Shown here: positions 57,240 to 64,000 of the stretch, piece after piece
How the letters are laid out: every line of letters begins with the position of its first letter
How positions within the stretch are numbered: position 1 is the stretch's first letter
DNA from: Serratia ficaria
GTDB lineage: Bacteria > Pseudomonadota > Gammaproteobacteria > Enterobacterales > Enterobacteriaceae
Direction: 5' to 3'
DNA: 64,000 nt
Assembly (NCBI RefSeq): GCF_900187015.1
Contig: NZ_LT906479.1
Span: forward strand, 4,154,001-4,218,000
Position numbers and translations under genes: made by a program
Notes under the pieces: model-generated
Seen by the model: only the letters and a program-made list of their open reading frames with translations
Database searches by the model: none
Told to the model about the DNA's origin: nothing

Positions 57240-58892
57240 TTAATCGATTTGCTTAATGGAGTCCCGGCTGGCGCGTTCGCGGTCACTGCCGGTCAACTCG
57301 CTCAGGTGGCCGGCGCGCATCTCCAGCAACCGATCGGCATGCTCGAAGTAGTGATCGTCGTGGCTGATGGCCAATACCGTTTTGCCCAGCTCGCGCAGCA
57401 GCGGCAATAATTCGCGATAGAAAATACGCCGGAACTGCGGGTCCTGATCCGCGGCCCATTCATCCAACAGCAAAATGTCGCGCTGTTCCGCTACCGCCAG
57501 CAGCAGCGCCAGACGCTTGCGCTGCCCCTGCGAAAGCTGCGGGTTGGTAACCCGATCGCCCGCAAATTCCAGTTTGCTTTTCATCTTGAGCCGCTCGAGC
57601 CAAAGAGAGACCAACGCGGCATCCGGCGCTTCGCCCTCCGGGCCCAATACATGATGAAACTGATGGAAATCGGTAAATATTGCGGAGAAAAGGCGGCGAT
57701 AATCATGCATGTCGGCCGGCGCCTGCGGCACGCCATCCAGCAAAATCTGGCCGCCGACCGGCTGATACAAACCGGTCAACAGCATCGCCAGCGTCGACTT
57801 CCCACTGCCGTTGCCGCCGATCAGAAAGACCAGTTCCCCACGCTGCAGCCGCAGGTTAATCGGCCCCACGGCAAACCCCGGCTGCTGCTCCGTCTCGCCA
57901 TAGCGGAAGGAAACCTCACGCAGCTCCAGCGTTTGCCAGGGTTTGGCGACCGCCACGGGAAATTCCGGTTGATAGTCGGCCAGCCGCAGAGCCTTGACCT
58001 TATTGAAAGCCACCTCGGCGCTGACCAGCGTCGGGAATGCGCCCACCGCCTGCAGCAGCGGCGTGCGCAGGAACAGCAACGTCAGCGAGTAGGTGGCGGC
58101 CACCGCGGTATCTGCCCACCCCAGGCTGTTGGCCATGTAGAAAACCAGGCCAATGGCGCCCAGCATCATGATATTTGACCAGTTCACCGCGCTGAGATGG
58201 AAAGTGTCGGCGCGAATGATGTGGTAGCGATAGTCTTCGGCATCGGGTCGATAGGCCCGCTGATACAGCGCCTGGGCGCGGCTGCGGTTCAACGCCAGCT
58301 CTTTGCGGCCGTCGATCGCCGATTCATAGTGCTGGTACAGACGCTCTTCCGCCTCGCGCACGCTGGTCAGGTGGCGATAGACCCGCGCCACCAGAAACCC
58401 GCTGCCAAAAATCGTCACCGCCACCCAAACCGCCGTCACCGCCAGCATTTGCGGTGACAGCCAGCCCAGATACATCGCCGAGCCCAGCGTCAGTATCACG
58501 CCCTGCACCAGCTCAGGCAGGCGCACGAAGGCGATGGTGATATTGCGAATATCGCTGGACAGGCTGGCCAGCAGCGAAGCGCTGCCCAACCGCTCGATGC
58601 GCTCGATGTCGGTATCCAGGATCTGCTTCACCAATTGCCCGCGCAGGCGAAAGACAAAATGGTGGCCCAGCGTGGTTAACGCCAGCTGTGATCCCAGCGT
58701 CACCGCCATCAACAGCGCCAGCAGCGCCAGAAACTCAGGCAGCACGGTGAGCGGGTTGCCGGCCACCGCCATCAACCGCAGATTGATAAACGCGATGATG
58801 CCGATGCCCAGCGCGGCACTGACCATGGTCAACGCCATTACCGCCAAAAACGGCCAGCGATACTGGCGATACACCACCCGTAACAGCTCCAT
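57240..58892 (-). CDS. Cyclic-peptide-type ABC exporter (YojI/PvdE family)
   Basis: This 550-aa fused exporter has six helices (about 1-310) and an ATPase with Walker [16 protein letters not shown] (near 365), the unusual signature [15 protein letters not shown] and Walker [14 protein letters not shown], which is diagnostic of the YojI/PvdE/SyrD cyclic-peptide exporters. E. coli YojI exports microcin J25; PvdE exports a pyoverdine precursor. The ATG at 58892 ([15 protein letters not shown]) is the family start. A possible Fur site upstream hints at iron control and at siderophore-like cargo, but no synthetase gene is in the window. Confidence 0.88.
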   Translation of the reverse strand: MELLRVVYRQYRWPFLAVMALTMVSAALGIGIIAFINLRLMAVAGNPLTVLPEFLALLALLMAVTLGSQLALTTLGHHFVFRLRGQLVKQILDTDIERIERLGSASLLASLSSDIRNITIAFVRLPELVQGVILTLGSAMYLGWLSPQMLAVTAVWVAVTIFGSGFLVARVYRHLTSVREAEERLYQHYESAIDGRKELALNRSRAQALYQRAYRPDAEDYRYHIIRADTFHLSAVNWSNIMMLGAIGLVFYMANSLGWADTAVAATYSLTLLFLRTPLLQAVGAFPTLVSAEVAFNKVKALRLADYQPEFPVAVAKPWQTLELREVSFRYGETEQQPGFAVGPINLRLQRGELVFLIGGNGSGKSTLAMLLTGLYQPVGGQILLDGVPQAPADMHDYRRLFSAIFTDFHQFHHVLGPEGEAPDAALVSLWLERLKMKSKLEFAGDRVTNPQLSQGQRKRLALLLAVAEQRDILLLDEWAADQDPQFRRIFYRELLPLLRELGKTVLAISHDDHYFEHADRLLEMRAGHLSELTGSDRERASRDSIKQID

Positions 58893-59273
58893 GAAAAACC
58901 CCCTGAAATCTTGAGATGGCTGGCATTGTAAGCGGCGCGAGATCGATATCAACAGTAATTCTCATTTTGCCGCCGCTCTGCGGGAAGCGCGCAGGCCAGA
59001 ACGGCACGCCACGGAAACCGCGGCCGGCCGGCTGGTATTAAGGTTAATTTAAATAGGTCACAGCCAAATAATACAGGGGAATAATGAATTAATTAAAGAT
59101 CCCAAAATCAATCATAAAGTATTCACTATGAAAATGAAAAATCACAAAGTATATAAATACCTCAGTGATTTAAAAACGGAGCGGTTTCATTTTCTTTGCC
59201 GCGCCTAATCATTCAATGCTTTAATAAACCCCACCCGTGCAACCAGCCCGCCTTCAATATCCAGGTGTTTAAC
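58893..59273. other. 381-bp divergent regulatory gap
   Basis: The left third holds the exporter promoter and a candidate Fur site. The middle (59035-59170) is very AT-rich, with partly repeated CATAAAGTATTCAC / CACAAAGTATATAAAT segments, suggesting an H-NS-sensitive promoter for the recombinase gene. No recombination inverted repeats were found. Confidence 0.45.
58945..58966 (-). promoter_or_regulatory. Candidate Fur box upstream of the YojI-like exporter
   Basis: On the minus strand AATGAGAATTACTGTTGATATC has a well matched left half (TGAGAAT against TGATAAT of the 7-1-7 Fur motif) and a weak right half. It lies about 53 bp before the start codon. Confidence 0.4.
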
Positions 59274-59825
59274 ATGAAGAAAAGGAAATTTCTCAGCCCG
59301 ATTGAAATTGAACAGCTTATCTCAGCGGTTCATGAGGGTAAAAACAGTATTCGCGACCGCTGCCTGTTACTGATGTGTTTTATTCATGGCCTGCGGGTCA
59401 GCGAGCTGCGCTCATTGCGTTTGCAGGATATTGATCTGACCACCAATCGGGTGCATATATCCCGCCTGAAAAATGGTTTCTCCGTTCAACATCCGATACA
59501 ACCCCGGGAGCGCCAGGCGCTGCAGCAGTGGCTCGGCCAACGCCCCGGTTATCGGGAAGCCGACAGCCAATGGCTGTTTCTATCCCGCCACGGCGGGAAA
59601 ATATCACGGCAGCAGCTGTATCGGTTAATGAGAATGTATGGAGAAATGGCCGGTATCAGCGTTCAGGTGCATCCTCATATGTTACGCCACTCTTGCGGTT
59701 ATGCCCTCGCGGACGGGGGCGTCGATACCCGTTTGATTCAGGATTATCTGGGGCACAAAAACATTCAGAATACGGTTATTTATACCGCCGCCAACGTGGA
59801 ACGTTTCCGCATTATCAATATTTAA
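59274..59825 (+). CDS. Tyrosine recombinase, FimB/FimE type
   Basis: This 183-aa recombinase, of the short FimB/FimE length, has the complete catalytic set: Arg41 (GLRVSELRSL), Lys66 (SRLKNG), His135 and Arg138 (HPHMLRHSCG), His161 (LGHKNIQNT) and Tyr170 (VIYTAAN). FimB-like enzymes invert a promoter segment to switch fimbriae on and off. It converges on two LuxR-type regulators and lies near a chaperone-usher operon. The promoter of that operon is outside the window, so the target switch is not seen. Confidence 0.9.
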   Translation: MKKRKFLSPIEIEQLISAVHEGKNSIRDRCLLLMCFIHGLRVSELRSLRLQDIDLTTNRVHISRLKNGFSVQHPIQPRERQALQQWLGQRPGYREADSQWLFLSRHGGKISRQQLYRLMRMYGEMAGISVQVHPHMLRHSCGYALADGGVDTRLIQDYLGHKNIQNTVIYTAANVERFRIINI

Positions 59826-59860
59826 TCGCCTTCAAATTAATTCATATCGATTAAATACGG

Positions 59861-59885
59861 CTGAAGGCGAATTAACCGCCTTCAG
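59861..59885. terminator. Bidirectional hairpin between the recombinase and LuxR-type genes
   Basis: CTGAAGGCG-AATTAAC-CGCCTTCAG is a perfect 9-bp stem between convergent genes, with ATTTTA / TTTAAT flanks. Confidence 0.65.
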
Positions 59886-59904
59886 ATCCGGCCTATTTTA
59901 TGCG

Positions 59905-60600
59905 TTATTCATGGCGCCGGGAGCCTTGCGGCCACTCCCCGGCAAACTGCCGGGCAATCTTGCCGTGCAGAGAAAACAGTTCGCTATCGTTGGTCACTTG
60001 AAGTTTGCGCATGGCGCTGCATTTATGCGCACTGATCGTTTTGATGCTGCGGCGCTGCAGCTCGGCGATTTGCCGCAGGCTCATGCCGTTGAACAGAGAA
60101 ACCAGGACATCGCTTTCACAACGGGTCAGCTCGCGCATAAAGGCGGTTTCACCGCCGGCGGTGCGGGCGAGACAGGCGCCGATTTGTGGGCTCAATACCC
60201 GTTCACCGCTCAACACCCGATTGAAAAACTCGGCCACCAGCGGCAAGGGATCATCTCGCGCGACAATGCTGATCCTGGGCTGGCTCAATAGCGGCCCCAG
60301 CGTTTCGGCGCTTTGGCTGCGGGTATAAACCACCGCGCTGAGCGCCGGCAACTGAGCGCACAGGTTAAGCAAAATGTCTCGCCCCTGGGCGGCGGTCTCA
60401 TCCACGCCGCACAGCTCGGCTATCAGCACCTCGGCCCGTTGGTAAATGATCCCTTCAGCGACCTCCCCCATGCTGGTTTCCTGCACCACGATCCGGCCCG
60501 GGGTAGAGAGCGTCCCCATAAAGCTCGCCAACCCATCCAGCGTTAATGGGCAACGATCCATCAATGCTATATTTAACCGCTGATGACGTAAAAAATGCAT
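59905..60600 (-). CDS. LuxR-type regulator with pseudo-receiver domain (1)
   Basis: This 231-aa protein has an N-terminal response-regulator-like domain (about 9-130) and a C-terminal LuxR/FixJ helix-turn-helix (about 155-215; LTRCESDVLVSLFNGMSLRQ, RRSIKTISAHKCSAMRKL). The receiver keeps one acidic residue (Asp15) of the usual DD pair and has Glu62 in VLIAELCG where the phosphorylated Asp belongs. It is thus probably active without phosphorylation, like RcsA or similar degenerate regulators. GGAGCAGCAC precedes the ATG. It likely controls fimbrial or motility genes; this is inferred from context. Confidence 0.82.
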   Translation of the reverse strand: MHFLRHQRLNIALMDRCPLTLDGLASFMGTLSTPGRIVVQETSMGEVAEGIIYQRAEVLIAELCGVDETAAQGRDILLNLCAQLPALSAVVYTRSQSAETLGPLLSQPRISIVARDDPLPLVAEFFNRVLSGERVLSPQIGACLARTAGGETAFMRELTRCESDVLVSLFNGMSLRQIAELQRRSIKTISAHKCSAMRKLQVTNDSELFSLHGKIARQFAGEWPQGSRRHE

Positions 60601-60655
60601 GTGCTGCTCCTGTATTCCTTCTCTCCCGATACCTTAGGCACGCCCGCAGGCGTGC

Positions 60656-61360
60656 TTAACGAACAAAGGACGGGCCATTCATGGCCATCCATTTTCCCTG
60701 AAGATACAGCTCGCCATCATTGCGAAAACCCAGTTTCAACATGGCGTTACGCTTATGCGTGCTGACGGTGCGGATATCGCGACACAGCGTCAGGGCCACG
60801 TTGGTCACACTCTTGCCGGAAAACAGCTGGGTCAACACGTCCAGCTCCCGCGCCGTCAGGGGCTTGCTTGCGGCGGCGTCGTGCAGGTGACGCTGGCGGA
60901 TCCGGTGGCTAAAGCTGCGCTTTCCGGTCAATACCTGCTGCACGCAGTGCACCAGAGCGATAGCCGGCTCTTGTTTTAGCATCAGCCCGCGAATGCCGGA
61001 GGCGATGAGCTGCCTCAGCACTCTGGGTTCATCCAGCGCCGTGCAAACCAGCAATGCGGTATGGGGCGACCCCGCCTGCACCTCAGCGATCAGGCGCAAG
61101 CCATCCAGCACCGACTCCGACTTGCCGCACAGCTCCATGATCAGCAGCTGAGGCTGATATTTGGCTAACGCCAGCCTCAGCTCGGCAAGACTTCCTGCCT
61201 GCTGGATGCCATCCCGGCGATAGCCGCAGGATTCTACCAACCGATTGTTTATCCCCAACGCGGTGATTGGGCAGGGTTCCATAATAATTGCGGTTCTATT
61301 TTTCTTTTCATATACAGGGACTGAATCTGTGATAGTGCCGTGTTGATCATTGATGTTCAT
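60656..61360 (-). CDS. LuxR-type regulator with pseudo-receiver domain (2)
   Basis: This 234-aa paralogue of the next gene has a receiver-like domain (about 22-140) with Glu28 in IIMEPCP and Glu76 in LLIMELCG at the phosphoacceptor place, then a LuxR helix-turn-helix (about 168-225; LTARELDVLTQLFSGKSVTN, CRDIRTVSTHKRNAMLKL). AAGGTGAT precedes the ATG. It is 55 bp upstream of its paralogue on the same strand and 120 bp downstream of the fimbrial subunit gene, so read-through from the fimbrial operon is possible. Confidence 0.82.
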   Translation of the reverse strand: MNINDQHGTITDSVPVYEKKNRTAIIMEPCPITALGINNRLVESCGYRRDGIQQAGSLAELRLALAKYQPQLLIMELCGKSESVLDGLRLIAEVQAGSPHTALLVCTALDEPRVLRQLIASGIRGLMLKQEPAIALVHCVQQVLTGKRSFSHRIRQRHLHDAAASKPLTARELDVLTQLFSGKSVTNVALTLCRDIRTVSTHKRNAMLKLGFRNDGELYLQGKWMAMNGPSFVR

Positions 61361-61433
61361 ATCATCACCTTGATGCCGGCAGCATGCCTCCTCAGGAAAA
61401 GTATTGACGCCAGAAAAAGCATGATCGGGGCAT

Positions 61434-61452
61434 GCCGGCTTTCAGCGCCGGC
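61434..61452 (-). terminator. Hairpin after the fimbrial subunit gene
   Basis: GCCGGC-TTTCAGC-GCCGGC is a perfect 6-bp stem 28 bp after the subunit stop. A T5 run follows only about 15 nt later on the minus strand, so it may be an attenuator rather than a full stop. Confidence 0.45.
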
Positions 61453-61480
61453 CGTTGAGAGAACAAAGCGTCAAAGCTCG

Positions 61481-62002
61481 CTATTCATAGACGAAGGTAA
61501 TTTGCATCGCGCCCTCTATCGTGCCGGGCGTAGCGCCGCCGTGAGTGCTGTATGCGCGGGCCCGCAGGTTGAATTTGGCCTCGTGCGACGGGCGATCGAC
61601 GGATTGAACCATGCTCTTGCCGTTGCCCAGATTGTCCCCATTTTGGTTTTGCAATTCGATCTGCACCCTGACCGAGGTGCCGACGCTTTTATATAAGCCG
61701 GCGTTTTCATCGGCCGCCGTGCCGCTAAAGGTCGCCTTCGCCGAGGTGGTGGTGGCCGGGCAGTTTTTCAGCGTCAGCGGAAACTCAATCCAGCCGCTGG
61801 CGGAGCCGGAGGTCGCCAAAGTGGCGGCGGAAATATTGTCGCCCAGGTTGACCTGTATATTGCTGTTTGCCGCATCCACCTCGCAGGCTCCCGCTTTGAT
61901 GTTGCCGCTTATCTGCAGCTTTGCCGCCAACGCCGGCAACCCCGCCTGCAATAGCCCGGCCAGCACCAGCACCCGGCTTATTCCGCTACATCCATTAAAC
62001 AT
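61481..62002 (-). CDS. Fimbrial subunit (type 1-like minor or major pilin)
   Basis: This 173-aa protein has a signal peptide (about 1-27, ending ALAA), mature LQISGNIKAGACEVDAANSNIQVNLG, the second cysteine in TLKNCPATTTSAKATF and the C-terminal strand AMQITFVYE with penultimate Tyr, all standard for FimA/FimG-type pilins. GGAAAGGAGAGCGAT precedes the ATG. It is last in the operon usher-adhesin-subunit, a place used by FimF/FimG-like adaptors. Confidence 0.88.
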   Translation of the reverse strand: MFNGCSGISRVLVLAGLLQAGLPALAAKLQISGNIKAGACEVDAANSNIQVNLGDNISAATLATSGSASGWIEFPLTLKNCPATTTSAKATFSGTAADENAGLYKSVGTSVRVQIELQNQNGDNLGNGKSMVQSVDRPSHEAKFNLRARAYSTHGGATPGTIEGAMQITFVYE

Positions 62003-62053
62003 ATCGCTCTCCTTTCCATGAGGATAAATTGACTCGTCGCCATCAAAACCCGG

Positions 62054-63106
62054 TTATTCGATTTCCGCCTGAATAGTCGCCGTGGCATTGAATGTGCCCA
62101 CGGCCGGCGCCTGGCCGGTGGTGTTGATGGGGTACAGGCTGATGCGCGTGCTGCCGGTTTGGCCCGGGTAGTTAAAATCGACCGGCAGGCGCCCGCTTTG
62201 CGGCGAAACGGCCTTGCCAAGCCGATCTTCAATCATCACCCCGATGCTGCCGTTGCTGGTCTTTAACGCCACCGGCATGTTGGCGTCGGCCTCGCCGCGG
62301 AAGGACAGGCTCACCCTGACGCCGGCGGAAATGTTGCGGCAGGCCAGGGTCAATTCTTTTTGATGCGGTGTGAATCCAGGCGGCATCTGCCCCTTGGTCT
62401 TGAAGCCGGTGGCGAGAATATCGCCAAAGTCCACCACCACCGTCTGCGGGCTGATTTCACAGCTTTGCGGCACCGTCACTATGCCGCTCATGGTGACCAC
62501 GGAAACCGGGATCGTGCTGCTGACCCCATTGATGACCGAGACGTAGCTCTCCACCAGCCTGGTGTTGGGAATGATGGTCTGGCCGACGAAAGGCTTGCGG
62601 AAATACAGATGGATCCGCCCCCTGGCGCCGCTGCTATAGGGCGCGCTGGCACAGCTCTCGCCGGGCTGCAGTTCTGTTTTCCGGTTTGACACGTTGCTGA
62701 ACGGGGTCGGGATGTATTGCCGCAGGTTGCCGCCAACATAAACCTCGCTGGCCACCGCCAGATACTCGTTCAACGCATAGTACGTCAGCGGCCCGATCGG
62801 CAGGCCGCCCCCTCCCAGGCTTGGCTTGGCGGAAACGTAGGAGGCCGTGCGGCTGCGGCATTCACACTGCACATCATAGTTTTCGGTCATGTTCCAGTTA
62901 TTGCCGGCGGCGTCGGGGATCACTATGCCGGTCACGTTCTGCGCCGGATCTTCCAGCCTCGGGGCGAACACGAATGAAAACGGATGCGTCCCCGCCGTCG
63001 GCCAGCATTGGCCAGGCGCCGCCTGCACCTGCGGAGCGCTCAGGATTGCGGTGAACAGCACGCCGCTGGCCAGCGCGGCCCGTTGAGTTAATTTCCCTAT
63101 TGTCAT
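62054..63106 (-). CDS. Fimbrial tip adhesin, two-domain (FimH-like)
   Basis: This 350-aa protein has a signal peptide (about 1-29, ending VQAA), an N-terminal binding domain (about 30-195) and a C-terminal pilin domain (about 205-350; VTVPQSCEISPQTVVVDFGD, CRNISAGVRVSLSF, last strand FNATATIQAEIE). The binding domain has cysteines at CWPTAG, YDVQCECRSR and GESCASAP. AAGGGGCATGTG precedes the ATG at 63106. It starts 10 bp after the usher stop. The receptor cannot be told. Confidence 0.85.
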   Translation of the reverse strand: MTIGKLTQRAALASGVLFTAILSAPQVQAAPGQCWPTAGTHPFSFVFAPRLEDPAQNVTGIVIPDAAGNNWNMTENYDVQCECRSRTASYVSAKPSLGGGGLPIGPLTYYALNEYLAVASEVYVGGNLRQYIPTPFSNVSNRKTELQPGESCASAPYSSGARGRIHLYFRKPFVGQTIIPNTRLVESYVSVINGVSSTIPVSVVTMSGIVTVPQSCEISPQTVVVDFGDILATGFKTKGQMPPGFTPHQKELTLACRNISAGVRVSLSFRGEADANMPVALKTSNGSIGVMIEDRLGKAVSPQSGRLPVDFNYPGQTGSTRISLYPINTTGQAPAVGTFNATATIQAEIE

Positions 63107-63116
63107 CACATGCCCC

Positions 63117-64000
63117 TTATAAACACTGTCCGTTGAGCAGGCGAATGCCGCCGCTCTCGGGCTGATTGGCCAATTGATAGCCGACCTGACACTGCCGAGC
63201 CGCGTCATTGCCCCACTTAACCTGCAGCTGACCGCTTTCGGCCATTCCCGACAGGTAAACCTGCCCGCCGTCGCCGACGATGCCCGCACTGTCGCCAGAG
63301 GCATTGAGAACGCTGACCGTGGCGCCAAAAGGCACCGGGCTGCCGCTGCGCGTCAGCAGCGTCATCAATACGCGCTGGCCGACGTTAGGGTTGAAACTGG
63401 CGCGCACCACCGCCCCGCGGGTGGGGATCACCGTTTGGCTGCTGAGCGTCATATCCACATCGTCGGCGAAGGATTCTCCGTCCAGCCCTACGACGTTGCG
63501 GCGGTAAGGCGTCAGATAAGGCACCACCGCATAACCGCGCCAGTCGGTACTCACGCCGGTCTGGTTCAACACGCTGACCCCGGCGGCGCCCGGCGCCTGA
63601 ACCAGCGCCACCGTATCGCCCAGCGACTGCGACAGCGTGACGCCGTTTTCATGCACCAGCACCCCGCCCTGAATGCCGTAGTTCACCTGCTGGCGATGGC
63701 GGTCGTAGCCGTAACCCAGGTTCAGCTCAGCCAGGGGCCCCTTGTAATCGGTCTGAATGCTGCCGTTGGCCCCCTGCCCTTTGCCGGTATAGCCCTGGCT
63801 GATGCTGTAGTTCAGGTTGTTGCCTGCCAGCGCGCTGCCGCTCAAACCGAGGTTATTGCTGGTGGCGCCGTTGCGGCTGCTGTTCATGTTGTAGGTGGCG
63901 TAACTGCCCGGCAGCCATTTGCTCAGCGGCACGCTGACGTTGAACGCCACAATATGGTCGCGGACGTGGTTGCGATCGCCGTTGTTGTCATAGCCGTTTT
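63117..64000 (-). CDS. Outer-membrane fimbrial usher, C-terminal part (runs off the window)
   Basis: About 294 codons of the 3' end are present and the frame is open to the right edge. They show the last barrel strands (NGDRNHVRDHIVAFNVSVPL, SYATYNMNSSRNGATSNN), LSQSLGDTVALVQAPGAAGV, TDWRGYAVVPYLTPYRRNVV, PTRGAVVRASFNPNVGQRVL and the final domain with a cysteine pair (RQCQVGY, LLNGQCL), the classic FimD/PapC C-terminus. Chaperone and major pilin genes are expected further right. Confidence 0.93.
   Translation of the reverse strand, partial: NGYDNNGDRNHVRDHIVAFNVSVPLSKWLPGSYATYNMNSSRNGATSNNLGLSGSALAGNNLNYSISQGYTGKGQGANGSIQTDYKGPLAELNLGYGYDRHRQQVNYGIQGGVLVHENGVTLSQSLGDTVALVQAPGAAGVSVLNQTGVSTDWRGYAVVPYLTPYRRNVVGLDGESFADDVDMTLSSQTVIPTRGAVVRASFNPNVGQRVLMTLLTRSGSPVPFGATVSVLNASGDSAGIVGDGGQVYLSGMAESGQLQVKWGNDAARQCQVGYQLANQPESGGIRLLNGQCL

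Noticed and set aside
58893..64000. fimS-like invertible switch inside the window
   Set aside because: No convincing inverted repeats of the 9-bp fimS kind were seen. The operon promoter lies beyond the right edge.

Overview
The window is a chromosomal stretch of an enterobacterium, most probably Serratia (S. marcescens group, Yersiniaceae). This rests on recognisable orthologues in the same order as around the mutH/recBCD/lysA region of Escherichia coli, GC-rich coding sequence, and enterobacterial small RNAs (GcvB, OmrA/B type). It contains no phage, insertion sequence or CRISPR array. Most of it is conserved housekeeping DNA, with accessory insertions in the right half.

Positions 1-35360 are a nearly unbroken core block. 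Left to right it holds: rlmM (cut by the window edge), ygdD, gcvA and the divergent small RNA gcvB; the lipoprotein ygdI; the csdA-csdE sulfur-mobilisation pair and tcdA (tRNA ct6A); mltA; two initiator tRNA-fMet genes; amiC; argA behind two ARG boxes; the recC/ptrA/recB/recD DNA-repair cluster; the ppdA-ppdB-ygdB-ppdC pseudopilin cluster; thyA-lgt; ptsP-rppH. Next is a 0.7-kb AT-rich gap with DnaA boxes, at the place where E. coli carries DARS2, followed by mutH, ygdQ, ygdR, tas, lplT-aas and one OmrA/OmrB-type small RNA.

Positions 35361-42750 separate the omr locus from galR, which are close neighbours in E. coli. They hold a compact chaperone-usher fimbrial operon (subunit, chaperone, usher, second subunit) and a convergent cytoplasmic molybdopterin oxidoreductase of the BisC/TorZ type. 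galR, with a GalR-type operator, a second LacI-family regulator, a HigB/HigA-like toxin-antitoxin pair, lysA and divergent lysR follow.

Positions 48234-57240 are accessory transport, redox and regulator genes: a DHA1-type MFS pump; a LysR regulator divergent from an exported metallo-beta-lactamase-fold protein and a DsbA-family protein; an SbmA/YddA-like ABC protein; a CynX/NimT-like MFS protein; and a tiny YmiA-like membrane protein followed by a 51-codon companion gene.

Positions 57240-64000 hold a YojI/PvdE-like ABC exporter with a possible Fur site. Next is a fimbrial region: a FimB/FimE-type tyrosine recombinase, two LuxR-type regulators whose receiver domains both carry Glu where the phosphorylated Asp should be, and the distal part of a second chaperone-usher operon (subunit, adhesin, usher) that runs off the right edge.

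The most unusual points are the fimbria-associated recombinase with paired pseudo-receiver regulators, the probable DARS2 element, the single Omr RNA, a GcvB with a shortened G/U-rich seed region, and several small genes of 30-51 codons that simple ORF calling misses.
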